Source: Rhodobacteraceae bacterium UBA6213 (GTDB lineage: Bacteria > Pseudomonadota > Alphaproteobacteria > Rhodobacterales > Rhodobacteraceae). From it: a stretch of DNA of 64,000 nucleotides. The stretch spans positions 124,001-188,000 of the forward strand of contig DISJ01000020.1 of assembly GCA_002421605.1 (NCBI GenBank), given 5' to 3'. Within the stretch, counting starts at the first letter, position 1; each line of letters starts with the position of its first letter. The notes below the pieces were generated by a model that worked only from the letters and a program-made list of their open reading frames with translations, ran no database searches and was not told the DNA's origin. This document shows positions 39,928 through 48,623 of the stretch, one piece after another. The translations under genes and the position numbers were made by a program.

Positions 39928-41218
39928 CGGGTATCAGACCACGCGGGCTGAAGCGCAGCACCAAAAGCATCACTAAGCCCATGGTCAGCAGGCGCATCTG
40001 TTCCGCCGAATCCTGCAAATGCGTTTTCAGCACCGAGCCATCGGTCATGCCCGCGGTGATGTAACCCATCAGTTGCGGGCCCCAGGTTTCGGCCTTGGTG
40101 TATAGATACCAGATCAGCACGGCCCCAAGCACCGAGCCAAAGTTGTTGCCAGAGCCGCCGACGATCACCATCACCCAGATCAGGAACGTATAGCGCAGCG
40201 GAATGTAGCTGCCCGGCGTCATCTGCCCATCAAGCGTGATCATCATGGCACCACCCAGCCCGCACACCGCCGAGCCGATGATGAATATCTGCAAATGCCG
40301 AAGCGTTACGTTCTTGCCCATCGCGGCGGCGGCAGTTTCGTTATCACGAATGGCGCGCATCATCCGCCCCCAGGGCGAGCTGAGCGCCTTTTGCGCCAGC
40401 CAGATCAGCGCTATGAGCACGATCAGAAACAGCGCCGCATAGAGCAGTTTGACCGTCAGGGTCGAGGCTGTGACCGGGTCGATGCCAAAGCTCGCAGCGC
40501 GCTCGGTAAAGCTTGTGCTCAGTTGCAGATCAACCTCGCGCGGCACAGGCCAGGGGCGAGGGATGCCGTTCACGTTCAGAACGCCGCGCGCCAACCACTC
40601 TTCGTTGCGCAGAACCGAGACGATGATTTCGCCGATCCCGAGTGTGGCAATCGCAAGGTAATCCGAGCGCAGGCCAAGCGCCGTCTTGCCCACCACCCAT
40701 GCCGCACCCGCTGCAAATAGCGCCCCGACAGGCCACGAGACCGCCACCGGTAGGCCAAGGCCGCCAAGGTTGCCCGCCGCCGCCGTGTTGATCGCCTCAA
40801 TCGCATTGGTCGCGGGCCCGAAAAACGCCCGATAGGCCAGAAAGCCAGCGAACAGAATCAGCGGAATCGCCACCATTCGCACGTGCAGGCTAGCGCGCCG
40901 GTTCACGATGACCGCCGCCCAAAGCGCGGCAACTGCAACTGCGAACGAAAGGATAAGCCCAAGTCCACCAGCAGAAAACGCGCCGGGGTTGGGTGGCATC
41001 GAGATCAATACAGGCGCCAGCCCGCCAATGGCCACAAACCCCACGATGCCCGAGTTGAAGAGGCCCGCATAACCCCATTGCATGTTCACCCCAAGCGCAA
41101 GCACCGCCGAAATGAGCCCCATGTTGAAAATGCCAAGCGCGGTGTTCCAGCTGCCAAAATAGCCTTCGGCCAAAAGCAGCAGGCCCATTGTGGCAAACAG
41201 TATCGGAGTGCGCTTCAT
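39920..41218 (-). CDS. livM: Branched-chain amino acid-type ABC permease (LivM type)
   Basis: A 432-residue inner-membrane permease with about ten hydrophobic segments, the LivM blocks LRSDYLAIATLGIGEII, WGRMMRAIRDNETAAAAMGKN and GSGNNFGSVLGAVLIW. It overlaps livH by four bases. It is the last gene of the minus-strand importer set. Substrate of the system is probably branched-chain or other neutral amino acids, though urea and amide importers share this family. Confidence 0.9.
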   Translation of the reverse strand: MKRTPILFATMGLLLLAEGYFGSWNTALGIFNMGLISAVLALGVNMQWGYAGLFNSGIVGFVAIGGLAPVLISMPPNPGAFSAGGLGLILSFAVAVAALWAAVIVNRRASLHVRMVAIPLILFAGFLAYRAFFGPATNAIEAINTAAAGNLGGLGLPVAVSWPVGALFAAGAAWVVGKTALGLRSDYLAIATLGIGEIIVSVLRNEEWLARGVLNVNGIPRPWPVPREVDLQLSTSFTERAASFGIDPVTASTLTVKLLYAALFLIVLIALIWLAQKALSSPWGRMMRAIRDNETAAAAMGKNVTLRHLQIFIIGSAVCGLGGAMMITLDGQMTPGSYIPLRYTFLIWVMVIVGGSGNNFGSVLGAVLIWYLYTKAETWGPQLMGYITAGMTDGSVLKTHLQDSAEQMRLLTMGLVMLLVLRFSPRGLIPEK

Positions 41219-42225
41219 ACCGATTTCCCCTTGAACAGGCCCGTGGGTTTGAACAGTAGCACGATGATCAGAATCGCAAAGCTGACCGCGAACTTGTATT
41301 CAGTGGACAAAAGCTGGATCGGCCCGCTGGGCGTCCAGTCGCCGGGCACAAGGTAGGCCACCACCCTGCGAAAATCGAAGGTGACCGCCACCTCGGAAAA
41401 GGCAATCACAAAGCCCCCCGCAATCGCGCCGATCGGGTTTCCAAGCCCGCCCACAATGGCCGCCGCGAAGATCGGCAACAAAAGCTGAAAGTAGTTGAAA
41501 GCCTTGAAGCTTTTATCAAGGCCGAACAGCGTGCCCGCAATGGTCGTGATCGCGGCCGCGATGATCCAGGTTACCGCCACCACCTTCTCGGGGTTGATGC
41601 CCGAAAGCAGGGCGAGGTCTTCGTTATCGGAAAACGCGCGCATCGACTTGCCAGTGCGGGTGCGCCCCAGAAACCAGAAAAGCGCCCAAACCACGATCAC
41701 CGCGGTGACCAAGGTGATTACCTGTGTCGAGCGCAGCGCCAGCCCTTCGGCCAAGCCGGTTGCGGCCTTGAACTCGCGCGCGTTGATCACAAAACGCACT
41801 CCGTCATCAAACTGGATTTCGCGCACGCCTATCAAAAAGCGGGTCAGCCCGTTCATCACGAACATCACCCCAACCGAGGCCATGACCAGAATGATCGGCG
41901 CCGACTTTTTGGCGCGGTAAAACCGATATACGGCCCGGTCGGTGCCCAGAACCAGCGCCGCAGTGATGAGGATGCCAAACGGCAGCGCCAGCAACGCGGT
42001 CGGCAGCGGCGAGATCGAAACCCCAAGCGATTGCAGACCCCACGTTACGACAATGGTGGCGGCGGTGCCAAAAGCCATGGTGTCGCCGTGGGCAAAGTTG
42101 GAAAACCGCAGGATACCGTAGATCAGCGTCACCCCTAGCGCCCCAAGCGCCAGTTGCGCACCATAAGACGATGCCGGGATGATGACGTAATTGAGAAGCG
42201 TCACAATGGCGTTCAGGAAATCCAT
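41215..42225 (-). CDS. livH: Branched-chain amino acid-type ABC permease (LivH type)
   Basis: A 336-residue permease with LivH blocks: LGALGVTLIYGILRFSNFAHGD near the start, RTGKSMRAFSDNEDLALLSGIN (coupling region) and FAAAIVGGLGNPIGAIAGG. GAGAGG precedes the ATG at 42225. A 67-base gap separates it from livF upstream, with nothing notable seen. Confidence 0.9.
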   Translation of the reverse strand: MDFLNAIVTLLNYVIIPASSYGAQLALGALGVTLIYGILRFSNFAHGDTMAFGTAATIVVTWGLQSLGVSISPLPTALLALPFGILITAALVLGTDRAVYRFYRAKKSAPIILVMASVGVMFVMNGLTRFLIGVREIQFDDGVRFVINAREFKAATGLAEGLALRSTQVITLVTAVIVVWALFWFLGRTRTGKSMRAFSDNEDLALLSGINPEKVVAVTWIIAAAITTIAGTLFGLDKSFKAFNYFQLLLPIFAAAIVGGLGNPIGAIAGGFVIAFSEVAVTFDFRRVVAYLVPGDWTPSGPIQLLSTEYKFAVSFAILIIVLLFKPTGLFKGKSV

Positions 42226-42292
42226 GTCAGTGCCTCTCGAAGAATTGGATGGGCGCGGTGCGGCAAGGGGCCAGATAGGACGCGATCATCGC

Positions 42293-42997
42293 TCAGCCCC
42301 CCAGGAAGGTGCGGCGCACGTCAGGATCGGCCAGCAGCGCTTCGCCCGTGTCGGTGTAGCGATTGGAGCCTTGCACCAGCACATAGCCCATATTGGCGAT
42401 ATTCAGGGCTTGGCGCGCGTTCTGTTCGACCATCAGGATCGAGATTCCAGTACGCGCCACCTCAATAATGCGATCAAACAGTTCGTCCATGACGATCGGG
42501 CTGACACCCGCAGTCGGTTCATCAAGCATCAAAAGCTTCGGCTCGGTCATCAGTGCGCGGCCCACGGCCACCTGCTGGCGCTGCCCGCCCGAAAGCTCAC
42601 CCGCTGCCTGGCGCCGCTTTTCCTTGAGGATCGGGAACAGCGCATAGACCTGCTCCATCGTCGCAGCGACGTTATCGCGGCGCAGAAACGCGCCCATCTC
42701 TAGGTTTTCCTCAACACTCATGGAGGGAAAGACGTTCGAGGTTTGCGGCACAAAAGCCATGCCCTTTGCCACACGCGCCTGCGGGCTCAGTGCTGAAATG
42801 TCTTCGCCGTCCAGCATCACATGGCCACCGCGCAGCTTCAGCATGCCAAAGACTGCCTTCATCGCGGTGGATTTGCCTGCGCCATTGGGGCCCACGATCA
42901 CCACGATCTGGCCCTTTTCGACGCGCAACGTGCAGCCGTGCAAAATATCGACCGCGCCGTAACCGCCGGTCATGTTTTCGGCGACGAGAAAGGTCAT
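42293..42997 (-). CDS. livF: Branched-chain amino acid-type ABC ATPase (LivF type)
   Basis: A 234-residue ATPase with Walker A GPNGAGKST, the LivF-typical GMAFVPQTSNVFPSMSVEENL, signature LSGGQRQQVAVGRAL and Walker B LLMLDEPTAGVSP. The start overlaps the livG stop as ATGA. It pairs with LivG under the LivHM permeases. Confidence 0.93.
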   Translation of the reverse strand: MTFLVAENMTGGYGAVDILHGCTLRVEKGQIVVIVGPNGAGKSTAMKAVFGMLKLRGGHVMLDGEDISALSPQARVAKGMAFVPQTSNVFPSMSVEENLEMGAFLRRDNVAATMEQVYALFPILKEKRRQAAGELSGGQRQQVAVGRALMTEPKLLMLDEPTAGVSPIVMDELFDRIIEVARTGISILMVEQNARQALNIANMGYVLVQGSNRYTDTGEALLADPDVRRTFLGG

Positions 42998-43779
42998 GCC
43001 ATCCCCTCCCGAACCTTGTTTTTCAACCCGGTGCCCAGATACGCCTCGATCACTGCCTCATTCTGCATGATTTCGTCCGATTTGCCGGTGGCAAGCACGC
43101 GCCCTTCAGCCATCACGATGACCGGGTCGCAAAGGCGCGCGATGAAGTCCATGTCGTGTTCGATCACGCAAAAGGTATAACCACGTTCCTTGTTCAACCG
43201 CACGATGGCATCGCCGATAGTGTTGAGCAGGGTGCGGTTCACGCCTGCGCCGACCTCATCCAGAAATACGATCTTGGCTTCGACCATCATCGTGCGGCCA
43301 AGTTCGAGCAGTTTTTTCTGCCCACCCGACAAATTGCCCGCCTTTTCCTCAGCAAGATGCGAAATGGTCAGAAAATCGAGCACCTCGTCAGCCTTTGCGG
43401 AAAGGGCGGCCTCTTCGGCGCGAATCCGGGTGCGAGCGAACCACGTGTTCCACAGCGTCTCGCCCGCTTGGCCCGAGGGCACCATCATCAGGTTTTCGCG
43501 CACCGTCATTGACGAAAATTCCTGCGCAATCTGGAAGGTGCGCAGCAGACCTTTGCCAAACAATTCGTGCGGCGGCAGGCCTGTGATATCTTCACCCGCC
43601 ATCGTCACGCGCCCCGATGTCGGCTTAAGCATGCCAGCTATAACATTGAAAAGCGTAGATTTTCCTGCGCCATTAGGGCCAATCAATCCGGTAATCGAGC
43701 TCTTCGTGATGCTGATGGAAACATCGTCAACGGCACGAAAGCCGCCAAAATGTCTATGCAGGTGCTCAACCTGAATCAT
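42994..43779 (-). CDS. livG: Branched-chain amino acid-type ABC ATPase (LivG type)
   Basis: A 261-residue ATPase: Walker A GPNGAGKST, LRTFQIAQEFSSMTVRENL, signature LSGGQKKLLELGRTM, Walker B IVFLDEVGAGVN (the usual DEP reads DEV, a small oddity) and the LivG tail GLKN. The ATG at 43779 has GGGGGA just upstream, preferred over ATGs three or nine codons earlier. It follows the binding-protein gene after a strong hairpin. Confidence 0.92.
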   Translation of the reverse strand: MIQVEHLHRHFGGFRAVDDVSISITKSSITGLIGPNGAGKSTLFNVIAGMLKPTSGRVTMAGEDITGLPPHELFGKGLLRTFQIAQEFSSMTVRENLMMVPSGQAGETLWNTWFARTRIRAEEAALSAKADEVLDFLTISHLAEEKAGNLSGGQKKLLELGRTMMVEAKIVFLDEVGAGVNRTLLNTIGDAIVRLNKERGYTFCVIEHDMDFIARLCDPVIVMAEGRVLATGKSDEIMQNEAVIEAYLGTGLKNKVREGMA

Positions 43780-43838
43780 GCATCCCCCGATCTTCATGTT
43801 TTGCATGAAGCGTGCCCAGCAAGGGCTTTGTTTTCATT

Positions 43839-43864
43839 GAAACAGCCCGGATTTCTCCGGGCTG
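43839..43864 (-). terminator. Hairpin between the Liv-type binding-protein gene and livG
   Basis: On the minus strand CAGCCCGGA and TCCGGGCTG form a perfect nine-base stem with a GAAA tetraloop, then TTTC and further T-rich bases. It sits 23 bases after the binding-protein stop. It probably gives partial termination so that the binding protein is made in excess over the membrane parts. Confidence 0.8.
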
Positions 43865-43886
43865 ATCCTTAGGTATCCAATCCGCT

Positions 43887-45071
43887 TCAGCGGTATCTGA
43901 CCACGTTCATTTGGCCGCCTTGGAACTCCAGCTCACGGAACGAGCCCGCGCTTTCACCCGGTTCGATCATTTCGACGGCGGTGGCGCCGACATAGTCAAC
44001 TTCGCCGCCCGCAGCGATGATTTCCAGCGCTTTGGCCAGTTCACCCGGCAGGATCTGTTCGCCCGGCGCGTTGGCCACGTCCATGATTTTGCCTTTGTAC
44101 ACGGCCGGGTCAGATGACCCTGCAGCCGCCATCGAAAGCAAGATCAGCGCCGCCGCGTCATAGGATTCCGACGAATAGGCCGAAGTGCCGTCAAAGCCAG
44201 CGGCGGTTGCCATCGCCAGATAGGTGTCACGGCCGACGCCAGCAGCGGCGGTGTTTTGGCCGAACGAGCCGGTAATTTCCGGGCCGAACTTGTCTACCAG
44301 GTTTTGGCCGATCATGCCGTCAGGGAATTCGAACAGATCGAAGGCGCCTGCATCAAGCGCACCCCGCACGATGCCCGCGCCGCCCTGGTCGATGTAACCG
44401 GCAACGACCAGAATATCGCCGCCCGCTGCGGCAAGTGCTGCAACGTCGGCCGAATAGTCGGCTTTGCCATCATCATGCGCTTGCACGATGGTGATTGTCC
44501 CGCCCGCAGCCTCGAACGCCGCGGCAAAGCTGTCGGCCAGGCCTTTGCCATAGTCGTTATTGGTATAGGTTACTGCCGCGCTCTTGATGCCACGTTCCAT
44601 CATGATTTCGGTCATGACATCACCTTGGCGCGCGTCAGACGGCGAGGTGCGGAAGAACAGGCCGTTGTCATCGATAGTCGTAAGCGCCGGCGAGGTGGCC
44701 GAGGGTGAAATCATCACGATGCCGTTGGGCATGGCAACGTTTTGCAAGGTTGCGGTCGTCTCGCCCGAACACATGCCGCCGATCATGCCGTTGATGCGTT
44801 CAGCGGTAACCAAGCGTTCAGCCATCGCCGTTGCGGCGGCTGCGTCGGTGCAAGTGGTATCGCCGCGCACCGCAACTACTGTCGAGCCGCCAAGCAGCAG
44901 GCCCGAGTTTGACACCTCGGCGATCGCCATTTCTGCGCCCAGCGCCATGTTCGGCGCCAGCGACTCGAGCGGCCCGGTGAAGCCCACCGCGACACCGAGT
45001 TTGATTTCCTCGGCACCTGCGGCGCCGGCCACAAGCGCGATTGCCGCGCTCGCCAAAAGTAACTTCTTCAT
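43887..45071 (-). CDS. Periplasmic binding protein of a Liv-type ABC importer
   Basis: A 394-residue exported protein (signal MKKLLLASAAIALVAGAAGA) of the type I periplasmic-binding fold: IKLGVAVGFTGPLES, NGMIGGMCSGETTATLQ, ISPSATSPALT, FRTSPSDARQGD, and AVTYTNNDYGKGLADSFAAAF. These are LivJ/LivK-family blocks that bind amino acids or related ligands. AAGGGAG lies seven bases before the ATG. Cysteines in CTDAA and MCSGE may form a disulfide. It is first in the order binding protein-livG-livF-livH-livM. Confidence 0.92.
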   Translation of the reverse strand: MKKLLLASAAIALVAGAAGAEEIKLGVAVGFTGPLESLAPNMALGAEMAIAEVSNSGLLLGGSTVVAVRGDTTCTDAAAATAMAERLVTAERINGMIGGMCSGETTATLQNVAMPNGIVMISPSATSPALTTIDDNGLFFRTSPSDARQGDVMTEIMMERGIKSAAVTYTNNDYGKGLADSFAAAFEAAGGTITIVQAHDDGKADYSADVAALAAAGGDILVVAGYIDQGGAGIVRGALDAGAFDLFEFPDGMIGQNLVDKFGPEITGSFGQNTAAAGVGRDTYLAMATAAGFDGTSAYSSESYDAAALILLSMAAAGSSDPAVYKGKIMDVANAPGEQILPGELAKALEIIAAGGEVDYVGATAVEMIEPGESAGSFRELEFQGGQMNVVRYR

Positions 45072-45194
45072 AAACAGGCTCCCTTATTGGATCGTTGTCC
45101 TGGCGCGAGAGGGTAGTGATTTCAATTGCAAAAGAAAAGCGCTCTAAGCAACTTTCCTGCGCGGCAATGGAGCGCAACAGAGTGATATTGCGCG

Positions 45195-46232
45195 CTACCC
45201 GGCATCTGCGCCGCTGGGTGCGCCAGAGGTGCCCCGTTCGCGGTACGGCGTGGTGGCGTATTGCGCGCGATAGCATTTTGAAAAATGCGAGGGGCTGGCA
45301 AAGCCGCAGGCCAGGGCCACGTTAATGACGCTCATCTCGGTCTGCATCAGCAAGTTGCGCGCCTTTTGTAGGCGAATTTCCATGTTGTATCGCTTCGGAC
45401 TGCGGTTGAGGTAACGGCGGAACAGCCGTTCCAGCTGCCGAGTGGACATGCCCGCATCTTCGGCAAGTTTTGCGGGGCTGATCGGATCTTCCAGGTTAGC
45501 CTCCATCCGCGCGATCACCTGTGCAAGCTTGGGGTGGCGGACCCCGATTCGCGTTGGAATCGACATCCGCTGGCTATCTTGGTCGGTGCGGATCGAGTTG
45601 TAGATCAGCTGATCGGCAACGGTATTTGCCAACTGCTCGCCGTGGTCCTGCGCCACGACGCGCAGCATCAAATCGATCGAGGCTGTGCCACCCGCCGATG
45701 TCATGCGATTGCCGTCGATCACGAAAACCGATTTCGTCAGGCGCACATCTTCGAAATCTTCTGCAAAACTGTCCTGATTTTCCCAGTGAATCGTGGCGCG
45801 TCGCCCTTCCAGCAGCCCGGCTCTTGCCACCGCCCAAGCCCCGGTACAAAGCGCGCCGATTGCCGCACCGCGCCGTGCCTCGCGGCGCAACCAGTTCAGG
45901 ATCGGCTTCGAGGTCGCCTCGGCCACATCAAGGCCGCCGCACACCACCACCGTATCGTCGCGCAAAATCTCCTCCAGCCCGATGTCGAGCCGCACAACCG
46001 TGCCGTTTGAACACCGCGCCTCTTGCCCGCTTTCGCCCGCCAGCACCCAGGAATAGAGTTTTTTGCCGCTCACCTGATTGGCCAGCCGCAACGGCTCGAT
46101 TGCCGAGGCAAAGGCGATCAGCGTGAAGCGGTCGAGCAGTAAAAACACAAAACGGCGCGGGCGCGTCGGTGCGACCGGAGCTTTTCGCGCGGCGACGGTG
46201 GGCGAAGGACTACGCATTTGCGACCATTTCAT
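45195..46232 (-). CDS. GlxA-family transcriptional regulator (DJ-1/PfpI plus AraC helix-turn-helix)
   Basis: A 345-residue regulator. The N-terminal two thirds form a DJ-1/PfpI-like domain (FVFLLLDRFTLIAFASAIEPLRLAN, GALCTGAWAVARAGLL with the nucleophile-elbow cysteine). The C-terminal AraC domain carries both helix-turn-helices (LAEDAGMSTRQLERLFRRYL, and VALACGFASPSHFSKCYRAQY). Related regulators control glycine betaine, carnitine and amino acid use. It lies 123 bases upstream of the Liv-type operon on the same strand, which makes that operon a plausible target, and divergent from the DAHP synthase gene. The start at 46232 follows GGTGGC; 46217 is possible. Confidence 0.88.
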   Translation of the reverse strand: MKWSQMRSPSPTVAARKAPVAPTRPRRFVFLLLDRFTLIAFASAIEPLRLANQVSGKKLYSWVLAGESGQEARCSNGTVVRLDIGLEEILRDDTVVVCGGLDVAEATSKPILNWLRREARRGAAIGALCTGAWAVARAGLLEGRRATIHWENQDSFAEDFEDVRLTKSVFVIDGNRMTSAGGTASIDLMLRVVAQDHGEQLANTVADQLIYNSIRTDQDSQRMSIPTRIGVRHPKLAQVIARMEANLEDPISPAKLAEDAGMSTRQLERLFRRYLNRSPKRYNMEIRLQKARNLLMQTEMSVINVALACGFASPSHFSKCYRAQYATTPYRERGTSGAPSGADAG

Positions 46233-46293
46233 GTCGTTTAAGCCACCAATACAGGCTTTGATCAACGCCGCAAGGGGACACGCGCGTGGGCAT

Positions 46294-46322
46294 TTGCGCA
46301 ATGCCGTTCTGCCGCGTATAAC
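46294..46322 (+). promoter_or_regulatory. Probable sigma-70 promoter of the DAHP synthase gene
   Basis: TTGCGC (46294-46299) and TATAAC (46317-46322) are separated by exactly 17 bases, and transcription would begin about 30 bases before the ATG at 46359. The -35 box lies in a small inverted repeat (GCATT...AATGC). Confidence 0.5.
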
Positions 46323-46358
46323 CCGCCCCGTTACCGCAAAGACCTGAGAGGACGACCA

Positions 46359-47729
46359 ATGACCACGGCCTGGACCAAATCCGATTGGCGCAAATTGCCG
46401 CGGCTGCAAATGCCGGATTACCCCGACCCGATGGCGCTGAGCGCGGTCGAGGCGCAGCTTGGCCGGATGCCGCCGCTGGTCTTTGCCGGCGAAGCGCGCA
46501 AGCTCAAGCGCGCTCTGGCTCAAGTTGCCGAGGGACGTGCTTTTCTGCTGCAAGGTGGCGACTGTGCCGAGAGCTTTTCAGAGTTTTCCGCCGACAACAT
46601 CCGCGACACTTTCAAGGTATTGCTGCAAATGGCGGTGGTGCTGACCTGGGGCGCCAAGGTGCCGGTCATCAAGGTTGGCCGGATGGCCGGGCAATTCGCC
46701 AAGCCGCGCTCAGCCTCATTCGAGGCGATCGGCGGTGTTGAGCTGCCAAGTTACCGGGGCGATATCATCAACGGGTTCGATTTTACCGCCGCCGCGCGCT
46801 TGCCCGAACCGGGGCGGATGTTACAGGCCTATACACAGGCTGCAGCCAGCCTGAACCTGTTGCGCGCCTTCTCGACCGGTGGTTTTGCCGATATCCACCG
46901 CGTGCAGAACTGGATCTCAGGTTTCACCGACGATGACGACGCGGAGCGGTATCGCGATATCGCGCAGCGCATTTCCGACGCGATGGCCTTTATGACCGCC
47001 GCCGGGGTGACATCAGAAACAGCGCCCGAGCTTGGGCAGGTTGATTTTTACACCAGCCACGAGGCGTTGCTGCTGGAATATGAAGAAGCGCTCTGCCGGA
47101 TCGACTCGACCACCGGGCTGCCGGTGGCGGGTTCTGGCCATATGCTTTGGATCGGCGATCGCACACGCCAACCGGACGGCGCGCATGTCGCCTTTTGCCG
47201 GGGCGTGCAAAACCCGATCGGGCTGAAATGTGGCCCGTCACTCACCTCCGACGACCTCAAGGTTCTGATCGAAACGCTCAATCCCGAAAACGAACCCGGG
47301 CGGCTGACGCTGATCGCGCGGTTCGGTGCGGGCAAGGTAGGCGAGCATCTGCCACGCTTGATCCGTACAGTGGGCGAGATGGGTGCCAAAGTGGTGTGGA
47401 CCTGCGATCCGATGCACGGCAACACGATCAAATCGCCTTCGGGCTTCAAGACCCGACCCTTCGATTCGGTGCTGCGCGAGGTGCGCGAGTTCTTTGCAGT
47501 GCACCGCGCAGAAGGTTCGATTCCGGGTGGCGTGCATTTTGAAATGACCGGCAAGGACGTGACAGAATGCACCGGTGGTGTGCGCGCGGTGACAGATGAA
47601 GACCTCTCGAGCCGCTATCACACCGCCTGCGATCCCCGCCTTAACGCCAGCCAGTCGCTAGAGCTGGCGTTTCTGGTGGCTGAAGAGCTGCAAACCCTGC
47701 GCGATCAGCGCCACGCGGCGGCTATCTGA
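46359..47729 (+). CDS. aroG: Class II 3-deoxy-7-phosphoheptulonate (DAHP) synthase
   Basis: A 456-residue enzyme of the plant/Mycobacterium-type class II family, joining phosphoenolpyruvate and erythrose-4-phosphate at the entry to the shikimate pathway. Blocks visible: FLLQGGDCAESFSEF, KVGRMAGQFAKPRS, SHEALLLEYEEAL, HMLWIGDRTRQ, GLKCGPS, VVWTCDPMHGNT and GGVHFEMTGKDVTEC (metal and substrate ligands). GAGAGGA precedes the ATG. The next pathway gene, aroB, is 6.5 kb away, beyond the Liv-type operon. Confidence 0.95.
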   Translation: MTTAWTKSDWRKLPRLQMPDYPDPMALSAVEAQLGRMPPLVFAGEARKLKRALAQVAEGRAFLLQGGDCAESFSEFSADNIRDTFKVLLQMAVVLTWGAKVPVIKVGRMAGQFAKPRSASFEAIGGVELPSYRGDIINGFDFTAAARLPEPGRMLQAYTQAAASLNLLRAFSTGGFADIHRVQNWISGFTDDDDAERYRDIAQRISDAMAFMTAAGVTSETAPELGQVDFYTSHEALLLEYEEALCRIDSTTGLPVAGSGHMLWIGDRTRQPDGAHVAFCRGVQNPIGLKCGPSLTSDDLKVLIETLNPENEPGRLTLIARFGAGKVGEHLPRLIRTVGEMGAKVVWTCDPMHGNTIKSPSGFKTRPFDSVLREVREFFAVHRAEGSIPGGVHFEMTGKDVTECTGGVRAVTDEDLSSRYHTACDPRLNASQSLELAFLVAEELQTLRDQRHAAAI

Positions 47730-47736
47730 AACATCG

Positions 47737-47763
47737 CACCGCGCGGGCAGGTTTCGCGCGGTG
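47737..47763. terminator. Hairpin between the DAHP synthase and PAS-protein genes
   Basis: CACCGCGCG and CGCGCGGTG form a perfect nine-base stem with a nine-base loop in the gap between convergent genes. No T tract is present on either side, so it may act as an mRNA 3'-end structure for both. Confidence 0.55.
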
Positions 47764-47771
47764 ACCTTGGC

Positions 47772-48485
47772 CTATTCGTTCTTGACCACCAGCCGAAACT
47801 GGGCGCGCCGCGCCTCGGGGCTGGCGCTGGGGGGCGCAAAGTGGGTGGCCGGTTCGGAAAACCCCGGCTGCAGTGCGGTCACGGGTTCGCCCACGCGTGG
47901 GCCTAATGCTTTTGCAGCAAATTCTGTCGGATAGCCTGCGGTAATCGAGGCCACTTGCGCCGTGTCGATCAGAAAGCGGCGGGGGCACCGGCCGATCTGG
48001 CCTTCGCTCATCAGACAGCCGAGCATGCGGTTGACATCACCAAGGTCCGATTTCAGCGGCAACAGCAACAGCCGCGCCGATAGCGGTGGCTTACCGATGG
48101 CTGTCTCGCCCAAAAGCCCGAGCTCCGCAGCGGCGGGGCCCTGAAAAACCTCTTCGATAACCTCGCCAATGCGTTTGCGCGCCGCGGGGGCGAAAAAAGC
48201 TGAAAGCGGCATCCCGCGCACTTCCATGCCGATCAGGTCGTTCAGATGCATCCCCGCCAGCCGAAACCGCGCCATGCCGGGGGCGATGCGTTCCGCGATG
48301 AAGGCAAATTCGAGCGCATTCTCGATTCCGCGCGGGTCCACATCGGCGCGCGCGGGCACCCGGCGCCCCTTGCGCAGCGCCTCCCAATACGCCCGCACTT
48401 CGCCTAAAGCACGAAACCGCATCCCACCCTCCGCCGCGGCGAGTGTCACAACCGTTCCCGCGTCGTCTGCAACCTTGTCAATCAT
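47772..48485 (-). CDS. PAS_5-type PAS domain protein
   Basis: A 237-residue cytoplasmic protein with an RALGEVRAYWEALRKGRRVPARADVDPRGIENAL start, then a PAS-like sheet (FAFIAERIAPGMARFRLAGMHLNDLIGMEVRGMPLSAFF). This pattern is common in alphaproteobacterial proteins annotated as PAS_5. There is no kinase, GGDEF or DNA-binding domain attached. GGAGGG lies seven bases before the ATG at 48485, which rules out a longer reading. Role unknown; a small sensor or adaptor. Confidence 0.75.
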   Translation of the reverse strand: MIDKVADDAGTVVTLAAAEGGMRFRALGEVRAYWEALRKGRRVPARADVDPRGIENALEFAFIAERIAPGMARFRLAGMHLNDLIGMEVRGMPLSAFFAPAARKRIGEVIEEVFQGPAAAELGLLGETAIGKPPLSARLLLLPLKSDLGDVNRMLGCLMSEGQIGRCPRRFLIDTAQVASITAGYPTEFAAKALGPRVGEPVTALQPGFSEPATHFAPPSASPEARRAQFRLVVKNE

Positions 48486-48623
48486 ACCAAAACCCTCCGC
48501 GCGGCCCAAGCGCAATCCCCGGCTCTGTCGCTGGCGCCTTTGCTATGCTAGGTCCGGGGCGACATCGTTACCGCAAGATGAATCTAGCCCGTTCCGCGGC
48601 GAAAAGGTGAGGAAAGTTTACAA

